Assembly (NCBI GenBank): GCA_050249235.1
Contig: JBFWQW010000043.1
Span: 1 to 22,113, forward strand
DNA: 22,113 nucleotides
Direction of reading: 5' to 3'
From: JAEKLB01 sp050249235
Lineage (GTDB): Bacteria; Actinomycetota; Acidimicrobiia; Acidimicrobiales; CADCSY01
The notes beneath the pieces were generated by a model. It was given only the letters and a program-made list of their open reading frames with translations, was not told the origin of the DNA and made no database searches. Each line of letters begins with the position of its first letter. The first letter of the stretch is position 1. The position numbers were made by a program, and so were the translations under genes. This document shows positions 15,423 through 22,113 of this stretch, piece by piece.

Positions 15423-16763
15423 ATGGGGGGTGATGGTCGGGCAGTTCGGCTTCCGGCCAGCCTCCGCGTCCTGCGCCATCGCAACTTCCGGCGGGTGGCG
15501 ATCGGGACCTTCGTGTCGAGCCTCGGCACCTGGTCCTCGATGGTCGGCATCGGTTGGGCGGCTCGGAACATCACCGACTCGCCCCAGGCCATCACCTTGG
15601 CGTTCGCCGCCCAGTTCCTGCCGAACCTGCTCTTCGCGCCGTTCGGCGGCCTGCTGGCCGACCGCGTCGACCGGCGCCGGCTGATGATCGTCGGCAGCAT
15701 CGTGATGGCCGTGCCGCCGGCTGCCATCGGCCTCCTCCTCAGCGCCGATCTCCTCACCCTTCAGCTGCTGATGGCCCTGGCCTTCTCCAGCGGCGTGGCG
15801 GCGTCGTTCACGATGCCGGCCGGCCAGGCGCTGGTGCCCCGCCTCGTGCCGGAGGGCGAGGTGCAGCTGGCGATCTCGCTGACGAGCGCGCTCATGAACA
15901 GCAGCCGGCTGGTCGGCTCGGCGCTGGCCGGCGTGATCATCTCCACCTTCGGCACCCCGATGGCGTTCTACTGGAACGCCGTCAGCTTCCTGGCCGTCGT
16001 CCTGGCCTGGACGCTCGTGCGCATCGCCGCTCCCCCCGCGACCCAGGACACCGAGAGCTTCTTCCTCCGGTTGGCCGGCGGCCTCCGCTATGCCCGGCGG
16101 GTCCCGACCGTGCGGAACCTGCTGCTCCTGAACATCGTGATGGCCCTCCTCATCATGCAGGCGCCCCTCCTCCCGGTCCTCGTGAAGGACGTGCTGCACG
16201 CCGACGTGTCGACCTACGCCCTCCTGCAGATGGGCACGGGCGTCGGCGCCGTGACGGGTGCGCTGGTGGCCGGCCAGTGGACCACCGACGAACGGCGACG
16301 GCGGGTGATTGCGATTGGGATGCTGATCAACGCCGCGGCCGTCATCGGCATCGCCTTCAGCCGATGGGTGCCCGTCTCGGTCGCCCTGCAAGCCGTGTTC
16401 GGCGTGGGGTTCTTCACGACGTCGACCATCACCCAGTCGATGATCATGGTGTCGACGGAGGACGCCTACCGGGGCCGGGTGATGGCGCTCCACACGATGG
16501 CCCTGGCCGGGATGCTCCCCTTCAACGCCGTGCTGGCCGGCTTCCTCGCCTCGCACTTGGGGACGGTCAGCACCATCGGCGGGGCCGGAGTGCTGCTCGT
16601 CGTCTACGCGCTCTGGTTCACGGCCTTCCGGCTGCCGGGGATCGGGGTGGACAAGCTGCCCGACACAGACACCGAGGCCGACACCGACACCGAGGCCGAC
16701 ACCAAGACGGTGGCCGGGCCGGCGGCACCGGCGGTCCTGCTCCCGGCCGACCCGGCCACCTGA
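15423..16763 (+). CDS. MFS transporter (EntS/MFS_3-like)
   Basis: A 446-residue transporter with about 12 hydrophobic helices. It opens with SLRVLRHRNFRRVAIGTFVSSLGTW, typical of the MFS_3/EntS-like exporters. The loop GGLLADRVDRRRL (about 77-89) is the MFS motif A between helices 2 and 3. The C-terminal tail is odd: after the last helix comes an acidic Asp/Thr/Glu repeat, DTDTEA twice plus DTKT, encoded by an 18-bp tandem repeat. The likely role is proton-driven export of a small molecule or siderophore; the substrate is unknown. It ends 37 bases before a converging small gene, with a hairpin between them. Confidence 0.9.
   Translation: MGGDGRAVRLPASLRVLRHRNFRRVAIGTFVSSLGTWSSMVGIGWAARNITDSPQAITLAFAAQFLPNLLFAPFGGLLADRVDRRRLMIVGSIVMAVPPAAIGLLLSADLLTLQLLMALAFSSGVAASFTMPAGQALVPRLVPEGEVQLAISLTSALMNSSRLVGSALAGVIISTFGTPMAFYWNAVSFLAVVLAWTLVRIAAPPATQDTESFFLRLAGGLRYARRVPTVRNLLLLNIVMALLIMQAPLLPVLVKDVLHADVSTYALLQMGTGVGAVTGALVAGQWTTDERRRRVIAIGMLINAAAVIGIAFSRWVPVSVALQAVFGVGFFTTSTITQSMIMVSTEDAYRGRVMALHTMALAGMLPFNAVLAGFLASHLGTVSTIGGAGVLLVVYALWFTAFRLPGIGVDKLPDTDTEADTDTEADTKTVAGPAAPAVLLPADPAT
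16662..16703 (+). repeat. 18-bp tandem repeat in the MFS transporter tail
   Basis: Two units, 16662-16679 and 16680-16697, differ at one base (GACACA versus GACACC at the sixth position), followed by a six-base partial third unit. Each encodes DTDTEA. The length is a multiple of three, so copy changes keep the reading frame. Confidence 0.85.
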
Positions 16764-16764
16764 T

Positions 16765-16785
16765 CCCGCCACCTGACCCGGCGGG
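16765..16785. terminator. hairpin between convergent genes
   Basis: CCCGCC / GGCGGG around a 9-nt loop, immediately after the MFS stop codon and before the end of the minus-strand small ORF. It may be a bidirectional terminator; no T-tract is present. Confidence 0.4.
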
Positions 16786-16800
16786 CCACGGAACGGTCGG

Positions 16801-16917
16801 TCAGAGGTACTCGCCGGTGGGGACGTCCTCGACGGGTCGGCCCTTGGGACGGTCGTACTTCTCGAGGTCGACCGGTCCCTGCACTTCCAGCAGCTGCAGC
16901 AACTCCTCGGGTGTCAC
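16801..16917 (-). CDS. putative 38-residue small protein
   Basis: GTG 16917 is preceded by a strong ribosome binding site, AGGAGG (16923-16928), at 5-nt spacing. The frame reads MTPEELLQLLEVQGPVD, then LEKYDRPKGRPVEDVPTGEYL, and stops with TGA at 16801. Codons end almost entirely in G or C, as in its neighbours. The first half is a likely amphipathic helix and the second half is charged and proline-rich. The frame is open upstream to a GTG at 16968 (55 residues), but that start has no comparable ribosome binding site. It lies 105 bases downstream of the diguanylate cyclase on the same strand. I recognise no family. Confidence 0.55.
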   Translation of the reverse strand: MTPEELLQLLEVQGPVDLEKYDRPKGRPVEDVPTGEYL

Positions 16918-16993
16918 CGGACCCTCCTGGCGGTCGCGACCGTCGTCGGCGCTCCGCCATTCTCCCACCACCGGCGCGATTCGCGCTCACCCC

Positions 16994-17017
16994 GTTCCGA
17001 GTGGGCTGGTCGGGAAC
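16994..17017 (-). terminator. hairpin after the diguanylate cyclase gene
   Basis: GTTCCGA pairs with TCGGGAAC (one bulged G) 5 bases past the cyclase stop codon on the minus strand. A second small stem, GCGCG/CGCGC, lies at 16974-16986. There is no U-tract. Confidence 0.3.
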
Positions 17018-17022
17018 CGCGG

Positions 17023-18387
17023 CTACCGGGCCGTGACGGCGGCCGCCAGGTAGCGACCCTTCTCCAGGTACATGCGCCTGTCGGCGACGGCGAGGAGCTC
17101 GTCGACGTCCCGGGCCGGCCCGGTGACGTAGCCGATGGAGACAGAGAGGGCGCCCATCCCGGCGCCGGGGTCCGACTCGATCGCCACCGCCACCCGCTCG
17201 GCGATCCGGCCGAGCTGCTCGTCGCCGATCCCCTCGAAGATCACGACGAACTCGTCGCCGCCGTAGCGGAAGGCCAGCTCCTCGGGCCGGACCGCGCTGC
17301 GGACGGCGGCCCCGGCGATGCGGAGCGCCTGGTCACCCACGGCGTGCCCGTAGGTGTCGTTGATCTCCTTCATCCGGTTGACGTCGAGGAGCACGACGCC
17401 CACCCGCCCCTCCGACCGGCGCAGCCGGACCAGCGTCTCCTCGAGCGCCCGGCGGTTCAACAGGCCCGTGAGCCCGTCTCGATGCGCTTCGTCCTCGGCG
17501 ACGGCCCGGGCATCCTGGAGGCGGCGCCGGACCCGGCCGACGTTCAGCCCGGCTGCGGCGAGGACGAGGACGGCAGCCGTGACGGCGAGGGCGAAGCCGC
17601 CCTGCAGCCGGCGGGACAGCTGCCAGGCGGGCGTGCCGGCCGCCGACGCGTCGGCGCCGACCAGCACCATCCACGGGTAGCCGGGCACCGGCGTGACCGC
17701 CGCGATCCGGTCGGCGCCGAGGACGTCCGAGTAGTAGCTCACGGTGTCGGCCCGACCGGACCCGATCAGGGCCAGCAGCTCGGGGCTCTGGATCCGGATG
17801 TTCCCGGTCGGGGCGGTGGTGACGAGGACCTGCCCGTCGGTGGTCACCAGCGTGGTGGCCCCGTCGTGGTTCTCGAAGGGCTGGACGAGCTGGGGGACGA
17901 GGCGGGTGAGGGCCAGCTCCTGGTTGATGGCGCCCACCTTCAGGCCGGCGGCGTCGCGGACGGGGGCCGTGATCACGACCCGGGCCTCGGACGAGTCGGC
18001 GACGGCGTAGGAGAACTCGCCCTCGGGCTCGGGGAGCGTGCCGTCGGGGAGGGTGACGAGCACCTCGTCGCCCCGGGTGATGGACATGCGCACGACCCCG
18101 ATGCCCCGGCTGGCCTCCTGCAGGGCCGGCCCGACGGCGGCGAGGTCGCCGTCGACGACCGCCCGGGACGCGGCCGGGAGGGCGGCGCCGGTGGCGAGCC
18201 GGTTGCGGACGGTGTCGAGCGCCGAGCCGATCTGGGCGGCCCGCTCGTCGGCGGCGAGGATCTCGGCCCGGGTCACCTGCTCGGCCATGGCCTCCCGGGC
18301 CGCCGACGTGAGCCACATCGAGGTCGCCGCGGCGATCCCGGCCAACGCCAGGCCGCACAGGACCAGGAACGCACTCGAACGCCTCAC
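17023..18387 (-). CDS. membrane diguanylate cyclase (GGDEF) with extracellular sensor region
   Basis: A 454-residue protein. Transmembrane helices at about 5-27 and 264-283 flank a roughly 235-residue outer region of Cache-like character, ending in PGYPWMVLVGADAS as in dCache sensors. The GGDEF domain (about 300-450) has DGLTGLLNRRAL, then DVNRMKEINDTYGHAVGD, and an intact GGDEF signature (376-380). It should make cyclic di-GMP in response to an external ligand. The inhibitory I-site five residues before GGDEF is RPEE (367-370) instead of RxxD, so product inhibition may be weak. The second metal-site Asp of the DxD pattern is Asn337. The start GTG 18387 overlaps the stop of a 6-codon frame (MPNNTR, 18384-18404). 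Confidence 0.92.
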   Translation of the reverse strand: MRRSSAFLVLCGLALAGIAAATSMWLTSAAREAMAEQVTRAEILAADERAAQIGSALDTVRNRLATGAALPAASRAVVDGDLAAVGPALQEASRGIGVVRMSITRGDEVLVTLPDGTLPEPEGEFSYAVADSSEARVVITAPVRDAAGLKVGAINQELALTRLVPQLVQPFENHDGATTLVTTDGQVLVTTAPTGNIRIQSPELLALIGSGRADTVSYYSDVLGADRIAAVTPVPGYPWMVLVGADASAAGTPAWQLSRRLQGGFALAVTAAVLVLAAAGLNVGRVRRRLQDARAVAEDEAHRDGLTGLLNRRALEETLVRLRRSEGRVGVVLLDVNRMKEINDTYGHAVGDQALRIAGAAVRSAVRPEELAFRYGGDEFVVIFEGIGDEQLGRIAERVAVAIESDPGAGMGALSVSIGYVTGPARDVDELLAVADRRMYLEKGRYLAAAVTAR

Positions 18388-18531
18388 CTCGTGTTGTTCG
18401 GCATCGACGGGGCCCGGCTAGAGCGATCCGCGCCGGCGGCGGCCGCGAACACCACGGACGGCCGTCGTCCGGGTCGCCGTCACGTCCCGGCGGCGAACGT
18501 TGCCATCCGTGCGCCCAAGTCCGCCCCGGGT

Positions 18532-18586
18532 CACGAACCGGGTGCCGCGCAAGCCCTGAGGCGGCTTCAGCGGCACCCAGTTCGTG
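18532..18586. repeat. 55-nt near-perfect hairpin between divergent genes
   Basis: Outer arms 18532-18548 and 18570-18586 pair at 16 of 17 positions (left arm CACGAACCGGGTGCCGC). After a 2x2 internal loop an inner stem AAGCC/GGCTT (18551-18555 with 18563-18567) closes a 7-nt loop. It sits in the 258-bp gap between the divergent cyclase and MFS genes, where no gene ends, so a terminator is not expected. It may be a structured leader, a small RNA or a dispersed palindromic element. The rest of the gap (18388-18531 and 18587-18645) shows only a small CGGACG/CGTCCG inverted repeat (18455-18471). Confidence 0.75.
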
Positions 18587-18645
18587 GGACGAGCCGGTTC
18601 ACGGGCCGGTTGGGCAGCGGGTCCCGGACGAGACAGGCTCTCGGG

Positions 18646-19989
18646 GTGATCGAGACCGATCCGGCTGCCGCCGGCACGTCGATGGGGGCCTTCCGGCGCC
18701 TGCTCGTCAACACGCTCATGAGCGGTGTCACCAGCTCGTTCCTCTGGTTCGCCCTGACGTTCTGGGTCTACCTCGAGACGCGCTCGGTCGTCGCCACTGG
18801 CGTGATCGGTGGGGCGTTCAGCATCTCGGCGGCCGTGCTCGGCCCGTTCTTCGGGACCTACGTCGACCGGCACAAGAAGAAGACCGCCATGGTGATGACG
18901 ACGGTGGGCACGACCGTGTCCTTCGCGGTGGCCACGCTCGTCTTCCTCGCCGTCGACCGCGACGACCTCCTCCGGCTCCGGAGCCCGTGGTTCTGGGTGC
19001 TGGTCGGGTCCACTCTGCTGGGATCGGTGGCCGGCCAGATGCGGAGCATCGCCCTGTCGACGTGCGTGACGCTGCTCGTGCCCGACGACCGCCGCGACCG
19101 GGCCAACGGGATGGTCGGCACCGTCACCGGCGTGTCCTTCGCGGTCACGTCGGTCTTCAGCGGGCTCGTGATCGGCAGGCTGGGCATGGGGTGGGCCTAC
19201 TACCTGTCGGTGGCCCTCACCGTCGCCTCGCTCGTGCACCTGCGCACCATCGAGATCCCCGAGCCCGAGCCGGCGCCACCCGACCCGGACGCGCCACCGG
19301 TCGGCCACGTCGACGTGCGGGGGGCGCTCGAAGCCATCCACGCCGTGCCGGGGCTGATGATGCTGATCCTGCTGGCCGCCTTCAACAACCTCCTGGGCGG
19401 CGTGTTCATGGCGCTGATGGACGCCTACGGCCTGTCGCTCGTGTCGGTCGAGACGTGGGGCTTCCTGTGGGGCTTCATCAGCCTGGGCCTCATCGTGGGG
19501 GGCGTGTTCGTGGCCCGCTACGGGCTCGGGAGCAACCCGTTGCGCTTCGTGCTCATCGGCAACCTCGTGAACTGGGTCGTGTGCGCGACCTTCGCGCTCC
19601 AGTCCTCGATCGTGCTGCTCACCATCGGCATGCTCGTCTGGCTGACCCTGATGCCGGCGATCGAGGCCGGCGAGCAGACCGTGCTGCAGCGGTCGATCCC
19701 CTTCGAGCGTCAGGGTCGGGTCTTCGGCTTCTCCCAGCTGGTCGAGAACGCAGCCTCGCCGCTCACGGCCTTCCTCATGGCACCGCTCGCCGAGACGGTC
19801 TTCATGCCGCTCATGACCGACGGCCGGGGCGCGGACTGGATCGGTGGCTGGTACGGCACCGGCCCTGAACGGGGCATCGCACTCATGTTCACCCTGGCGG
19901 GGCTGCTCGGCGTCGTGGTGACCGTGCTCGCCCGGGCCTCGAGGTCGTACCGCCGGCTGTCGACGAGCTGGAGCCCGGCCGGCACCTGA
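18646..19989 (+). CDS. MFS transporter
   Basis: A 447-residue protein with about 12 hydrophobic segments. GPFFGTYVDRHKKKTAMVM (about 65-83) is the motif A loop between helices 2 and 3. A polar central loop rich in Pro, Glu and Asp (about 205-224) divides the two halves. FERQGRVFGFSQLVENAASPLTAFL near the C-terminal half is a pattern seen in actinobacterial efflux MFS proteins. The substrate is unknown. GTG 18646 is the likely start; ATG 18682 is an alternative 12 codons in. A 55-nt hairpin ends 59 bases before the GTG. It is divergent from the diguanylate cyclase and converges with the ROK kinase gene; the 37-bp gap holds only a weak GC-rich stem. Confidence 0.9.
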   Translation: MIETDPAAAGTSMGAFRRLLVNTLMSGVTSSFLWFALTFWVYLETRSVVATGVIGGAFSISAAVLGPFFGTYVDRHKKKTAMVMTTVGTTVSFAVATLVFLAVDRDDLLRLRSPWFWVLVGSTLLGSVAGQMRSIALSTCVTLLVPDDRRDRANGMVGTVTGVSFAVTSVFSGLVIGRLGMGWAYYLSVALTVASLVHLRTIEIPEPEPAPPDPDAPPVGHVDVRGALEAIHAVPGLMMLILLAAFNNLLGGVFMALMDAYGLSLVSVETWGFLWGFISLGLIVGGVFVARYGLGSNPLRFVLIGNLVNWVVCATFALQSSIVLLTIGMLVWLTLMPAIEAGEQTVLQRSIPFERQGRVFGFSQLVENAASPLTAFLMAPLAETVFMPLMTDGRGADWIGGWYGTGPERGIALMFTLAGLLGVVVTVLARASRSYRRLSTSWSPAGT

Positions 19990-20026
19990 CGGTGGGTCGA
20001 GGCGGGTCCGTGCCGCCCCTCGGTTC

Positions 20027-20815
20027 TCAGGCGTCGTCCCAGAGCCGGATGCCCCCGAGCAGGCCGCCGGCGTTGCCCACCTGGCGCACCTTGGCGGCGA
20101 CCTCGGGCTCGTGGGAGCGGAGGCCGTCGAGGTCGACCTTCTCGGCGTTGCCCCCACCCACCAGGATGGCGTCGGGCCCCACGAGGACGTCGAAGGCTCG
20201 CAGGGCCCGGGCCACCCGCCGGTTCCACTGCTTCTTCCCGACCTTCTTGCGGGCCGCGTCGCCCAGGTACTCGTTGTAGTGGACGCCGGAGGATGCCGGC
20301 TGGTGAGCCAGCTCGAGGTGCAGGGCCAGGCGGCCGTCGCGGAAGACCGTCGAGCCGAGCCCGGTCCCCAGCGTCAGGATGAGCTCCAGGCCTCGGCCGG
20401 ACGACACGCCGGCACCCTGGACGTCGGCGTCGTTGGCCACCCGGGTGGGGGCACCGAGCGCCCGCTCGAGGGCGGCGGCCAGGTCGAAGCCCGACCACCG
20501 CGCCAGCAGGTCGGCGTCGGTCTCGGTGCCGGGCCCGCCGGTGGTGACGAAGGCCGGGGCGGTGACCACGTGACCCTCGCGGACGACGCCGGGGAAGCCC
20601 ACCGACACCCGATCGTGGTGCGGGAGCGGTGCCACCAGCCCGACGAGCTCGGCGACCAGCCGTTCCGGCGGGCACGGGTAGGTGGTCTTCACCCGGACCC
20701 GGTCGTGCTCCGGCTCACCGTCAGGGTCGAGGACCGTGGCCTTGAGCCCCGAGCCACCGACGTCGATCACCAGCGTGCGCGGCCCGGGGGGGCGGGGGCG
20801 GTCGGGGTCGGCCAT
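20027..20815 (-). CDS. ROK-family sugar kinase, polyphosphate-glucokinase-like
   Basis: A 262-residue protein. DVGGSGLKA (18-26) is the phosphate-binding loop of the ROK/hexokinase fold. VGFPGVV (72-78) follows the ROK pattern. VANDADVQG (126-134) holds the catalytic base Asp129, and TLGTGLGS (148-155) is the adenosine/phosphate loop. The zinc motif of classical ROK regulators and glucokinases is absent, as in polyphosphate glucokinases. The lysine-rich KKVGKKQWNRR stretch (190-200) could suit a polyphosphate donor. It would phosphorylate glucose to glucose-6-phosphate. ATG 20815 is preferred because TACCGT ends 7 nt before it; GTG 20824 would overlap that box. The divergent neighbour is an F420 G6P dehydrogenase-like enzyme. 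Confidence 0.85.
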   Translation of the reverse strand: MADPDRPRPPGPRTLVIDVGGSGLKATVLDPDGEPEHDRVRVKTTYPCPPERLVAELVGLVAPLPHHDRVSVGFPGVVREGHVVTAPAFVTTGGPGTETDADLLARWSGFDLAAALERALGAPTRVANDADVQGAGVSSGRGLELILTLGTGLGSTVFRDGRLALHLELAHQPASSGVHYNEYLGDAARKKVGKKQWNRRVARALRAFDVLVGPDAILVGGGNAEKVDLDGLRSHEPEVAAKVRQVGNAGGLLGGIRLWDDA

Positions 20816-20822
20816 CGCCGCC

Positions 20823-20828
20823 ACGGTA
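20823..20828 (-). promoter_or_regulatory. -10 box for a leaderless ROK kinase mRNA
   Basis: On the minus strand TACCGT fits TANNNT and ends 7 nt before ATG 20815. No ribosome binding site is visible. This decides the start in favour of 20815 over 20824. Confidence 0.3.
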
Positions 20829-20998
20829 CGGCCGGCCCGGTCGACCCCGGCCGGATCGCGACCGCGCAGCTCGAACCTTGTCGACTTGACCGGGGTCGTC
20901 CCGCCCGGGCGACGAGGAACAGACGCGGGAGTCGGTCAGGGCGAGGTCGGGTAGTCGAGCCCCGATCAGTGCCGGCCGGGTTGGAGGTGAGCGGCGTC

Positions 20999-21946
20999 GT
21001 GACCGTCTTCGGAGCGTTCCTGTCGTCGGAGGAGCACGGGCCGATGGCCCTGGTGGAGCAGGCCCGGATGGCGGAGCGGGCCGGGTTCACGACCGTGACC
21101 GTGTCCGACCACTTCCACCCGTGGATGGACAGCCAGGGCCAGTCACCGTTCGTCTGGTCGGTGATCGGCGGCATCGCCGCCACCACCCGGCTGGCGGTCA
21201 CCACCGCGGTGACCTGCCCGATGCTGCGCATCCACCCGGCGATCGTGGCCCAGGCGGCGGCGACCTCGTCGGCGATGCTGCAGGGACGGTTCCGGCTCGG
21301 GGTGGGAACCGGCGAGCGGCTCAACGAGCACGTGCTGGGGCAGCACTGGCCGCCGGCGTCGGCGCGGCGGTCGATGCTCGAGGAGTCGGTCGACGTGATG
21401 CGGGAGCTGTGGCGGGGCGAGATCGTGACCCGCCACGGCGATCACTACACCGTCGAGAACGCCCGGATCTACACGATGCCGGACGGCGACGTGCCGGTGC
21501 TCGTGTCGGCCTTCGGCCCGGAGGCGGGGTCGCTGGCGGCCCGGATCGGCGACGGTCTTGTGACGACGGCACCCGACGGCGACATGGTCGAGCAGTACCG
21601 GGCCGAGGGCGGGACCGGGCCCACGGTGGCGACCGTGAAGGTGTGCTGGGGCCCCGACGAGGCCGCGGCCCGGGCGACGGCCCACCGGCTCTGGGCCTCG
21701 AGCGGCATCCCGGGGGAGGCGACCCAGGAGCTGTCGATGCCGCAGCACTTCGAGCAGGCCGCCGAGCTGGTGACCCCCGAGGCGCTGGCCGAGAAGATCC
21801 CCTGCGGTCCCGACCCCGACCGCCACGCCGAGGCGCTGAAGCGGTACGTGGACGCCGGGTTCGACGAGATCCACGTCGGCCAGGTCGGCGGCGACCAACA
21901 GGGCTTCTACGACTTCTGGACCGAGGAGCTCCTCCCCCGCCTGTGA
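20999..21946 (+). CDS. LLM-class F420-dependent oxidoreductase, glucose-6-phosphate dehydrogenase family
   Basis: A 315-residue TIM-barrel luciferase-like protein. SDHFHPWMDSQGQSPFVWSV (36-55) and VTCPMLRIHPAIVAQAAAT (71-89) are characteristic of the F420 G6P family. GTGERLNEHV (103-112) and the C-terminal HVGQVGGDQQGFYDF and ELLPRL also fit. His38, Trp42 and a Glu in GERLNE are likely counterparts of the Mycobacterium FGD1 active site. It should reduce F420 with a sugar phosphate or an alcohol; the exact substrate is not certain. GGAGGTGA (20983-20990) is a full ribosome binding site with 8-nt spacing to GTG 20999, which decides the start against GTG 20987. It is divergent from the ROK kinase. 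Confidence 0.92.
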   Translation: MTVFGAFLSSEEHGPMALVEQARMAERAGFTTVTVSDHFHPWMDSQGQSPFVWSVIGGIAATTRLAVTTAVTCPMLRIHPAIVAQAAATSSAMLQGRFRLGVGTGERLNEHVLGQHWPPASARRSMLEESVDVMRELWRGEIVTRHGDHYTVENARIYTMPDGDVPVLVSAFGPEAGSLAARIGDGLVTTAPDGDMVEQYRAEGGTGPTVATVKVCWGPDEAAARATAHRLWASSGIPGEATQELSMPQHFEQAAELVTPEALAEKIPCGPDPDRHAEALKRYVDAGFDEIHVGQVGGDQQGFYDFWTEELLPRL

Positions 21947-21986
21947 CCTCCCCGTTCTCGGTCGACCCGGGCGGGACCGTTCCGGC

Positions 21987-22113
21987 TGTCCTTTCGCGGG
22001 ACATCCCTGACAGTTCTTGTCGCGCGACATCCCTGACACCTGATCGGCCGGGGCGCACCGTGGTCCATGGCCAGAGAGGTGGCACCAGTGGATGTTCGGT
22101 TGCGAGCGGCGGT
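21987..22113 (+). mobile_element. left end of an insertion sequence (IS481-like), cut by the window edge
   Basis: From TGTCC at 21987 there are two near-identical 19-bp boxes, 21994-22012 and 22020-22038 (TCGCG[G/C]GACATCCCTGACA), 26 bp apart. Each is entered by a palindrome: TGTCC/GGACA (21987-22003) and the perfect TGTCGCGCGACA (22018-22029). Repeated boxes of this kind ahead of a transposase are typical of actinobacterial IS ends. It begins 40 bases after the oxidoreductase stop. The exact outer boundary and target duplication cannot be fixed without the right end. Confidence 0.55.
22067..22113 (+). CDS. partial transposase start (helix-turn-helix type)
   Basis: ATG 22067 opens a frame that runs off the window after about 15 codons: MAREVAPVDVRLRAAV (the last codon is incomplete). 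The string resembles the start of IS481-type transposases, where a helix-turn-helix follows. There is no strong ribosome binding site. The call rests mainly on the terminal boxes just upstream. Confidence 0.45.
   Translation, partial: MAREVAPVDVRLRAA

Noticed and set aside
19990..20026. Terminator between the second MFS gene and the ROK kinase
   Set aside because: Only a 5-bp GGCGG/CCGCC stem or a bulged longer stem can be drawn, too weak to list as a feature.

Overview
This is a very GC-rich window with long coding runs, many GTG starts, G/C-ending codons and little intergenic DNA. An F420-type LLM oxidoreductase, a patatin/DUF3376 protein, a zinc-independent ROK glucokinase and a DUF2277 protein all point to a high-GC actinobacterium. 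A lineage near the Acidimicrobiia (Iamia/Ilumatobacter-like) is my inference, not something the sequence proves.

Layout. 51-3002 (+) is a membrane-anchored patatin-like lipase. 3003-3231 is a repeat-filled spacer that abuts a minus-strand tRNA-Ser(TGA). 3362-4285 (-) is prephenate dehydratase, divergent from a tightly overlapping + strand operon (4305-7207): larB, larC, a membrane-anchored protein and a MauE-like protein, followed closely by a DUF2277 gene. LarB and LarC are two of the three enzymes that make the nickel-pincer nucleotide; larE is not in the window. 7515-9227 (-) holds a small zinc-ribbon protein and an HtrA-like PDZ protease.

9298-15374 is centred on polyhydroxyalkanoate (PHA) storage: an intracellular PHB depolymerase with a Cys nucleophile, a GST-like gene, a phasin-like granule protein, a class I PHA synthase, a second depolymerase-like hydrolase of the medium-chain PhaZ type, and a TesB-like acyl-CoA thioesterase. 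The synthase reading frame is broken twice, each time by what looks like one extra C in a C run. With both repaired, a complete 580-residue synthase with a canonical triad and C-terminus appears. Between the synthase stop and the phasin start lie two 18-bp palindromes, 21 bp centre to centre, one covering the -35 box of a clear phasin promoter. This is the best regulatory signal in the window; no regulator gene is present to go with it.

15423-19989 contains two MFS transporters flanking a 38-residue putative small protein and a membrane diguanylate cyclase with a degenerate inhibitory site. A near-perfect 55-nt hairpin lies between the cyclase and the second transporter. 20027-21946 has a ROK/polyphosphate-glucokinase-like gene divergent from an F420-dependent oxidoreductase of the glucose-6-phosphate dehydrogenase family. 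They could act in sequence (glucose to G6P to reduced F420). The window ends inside what looks like the left end of an insertion sequence (paired boxes from 21987, transposase start at 22067).

Several genes lack a Shine-Dalgarno sequence but carry a TANNNT -10 box 6-8 nt before the start codon, suggesting leaderless transcripts. I saw no CRISPR array, rRNA or prophage gene, and no gene-free stretch exceeds 300 bases.
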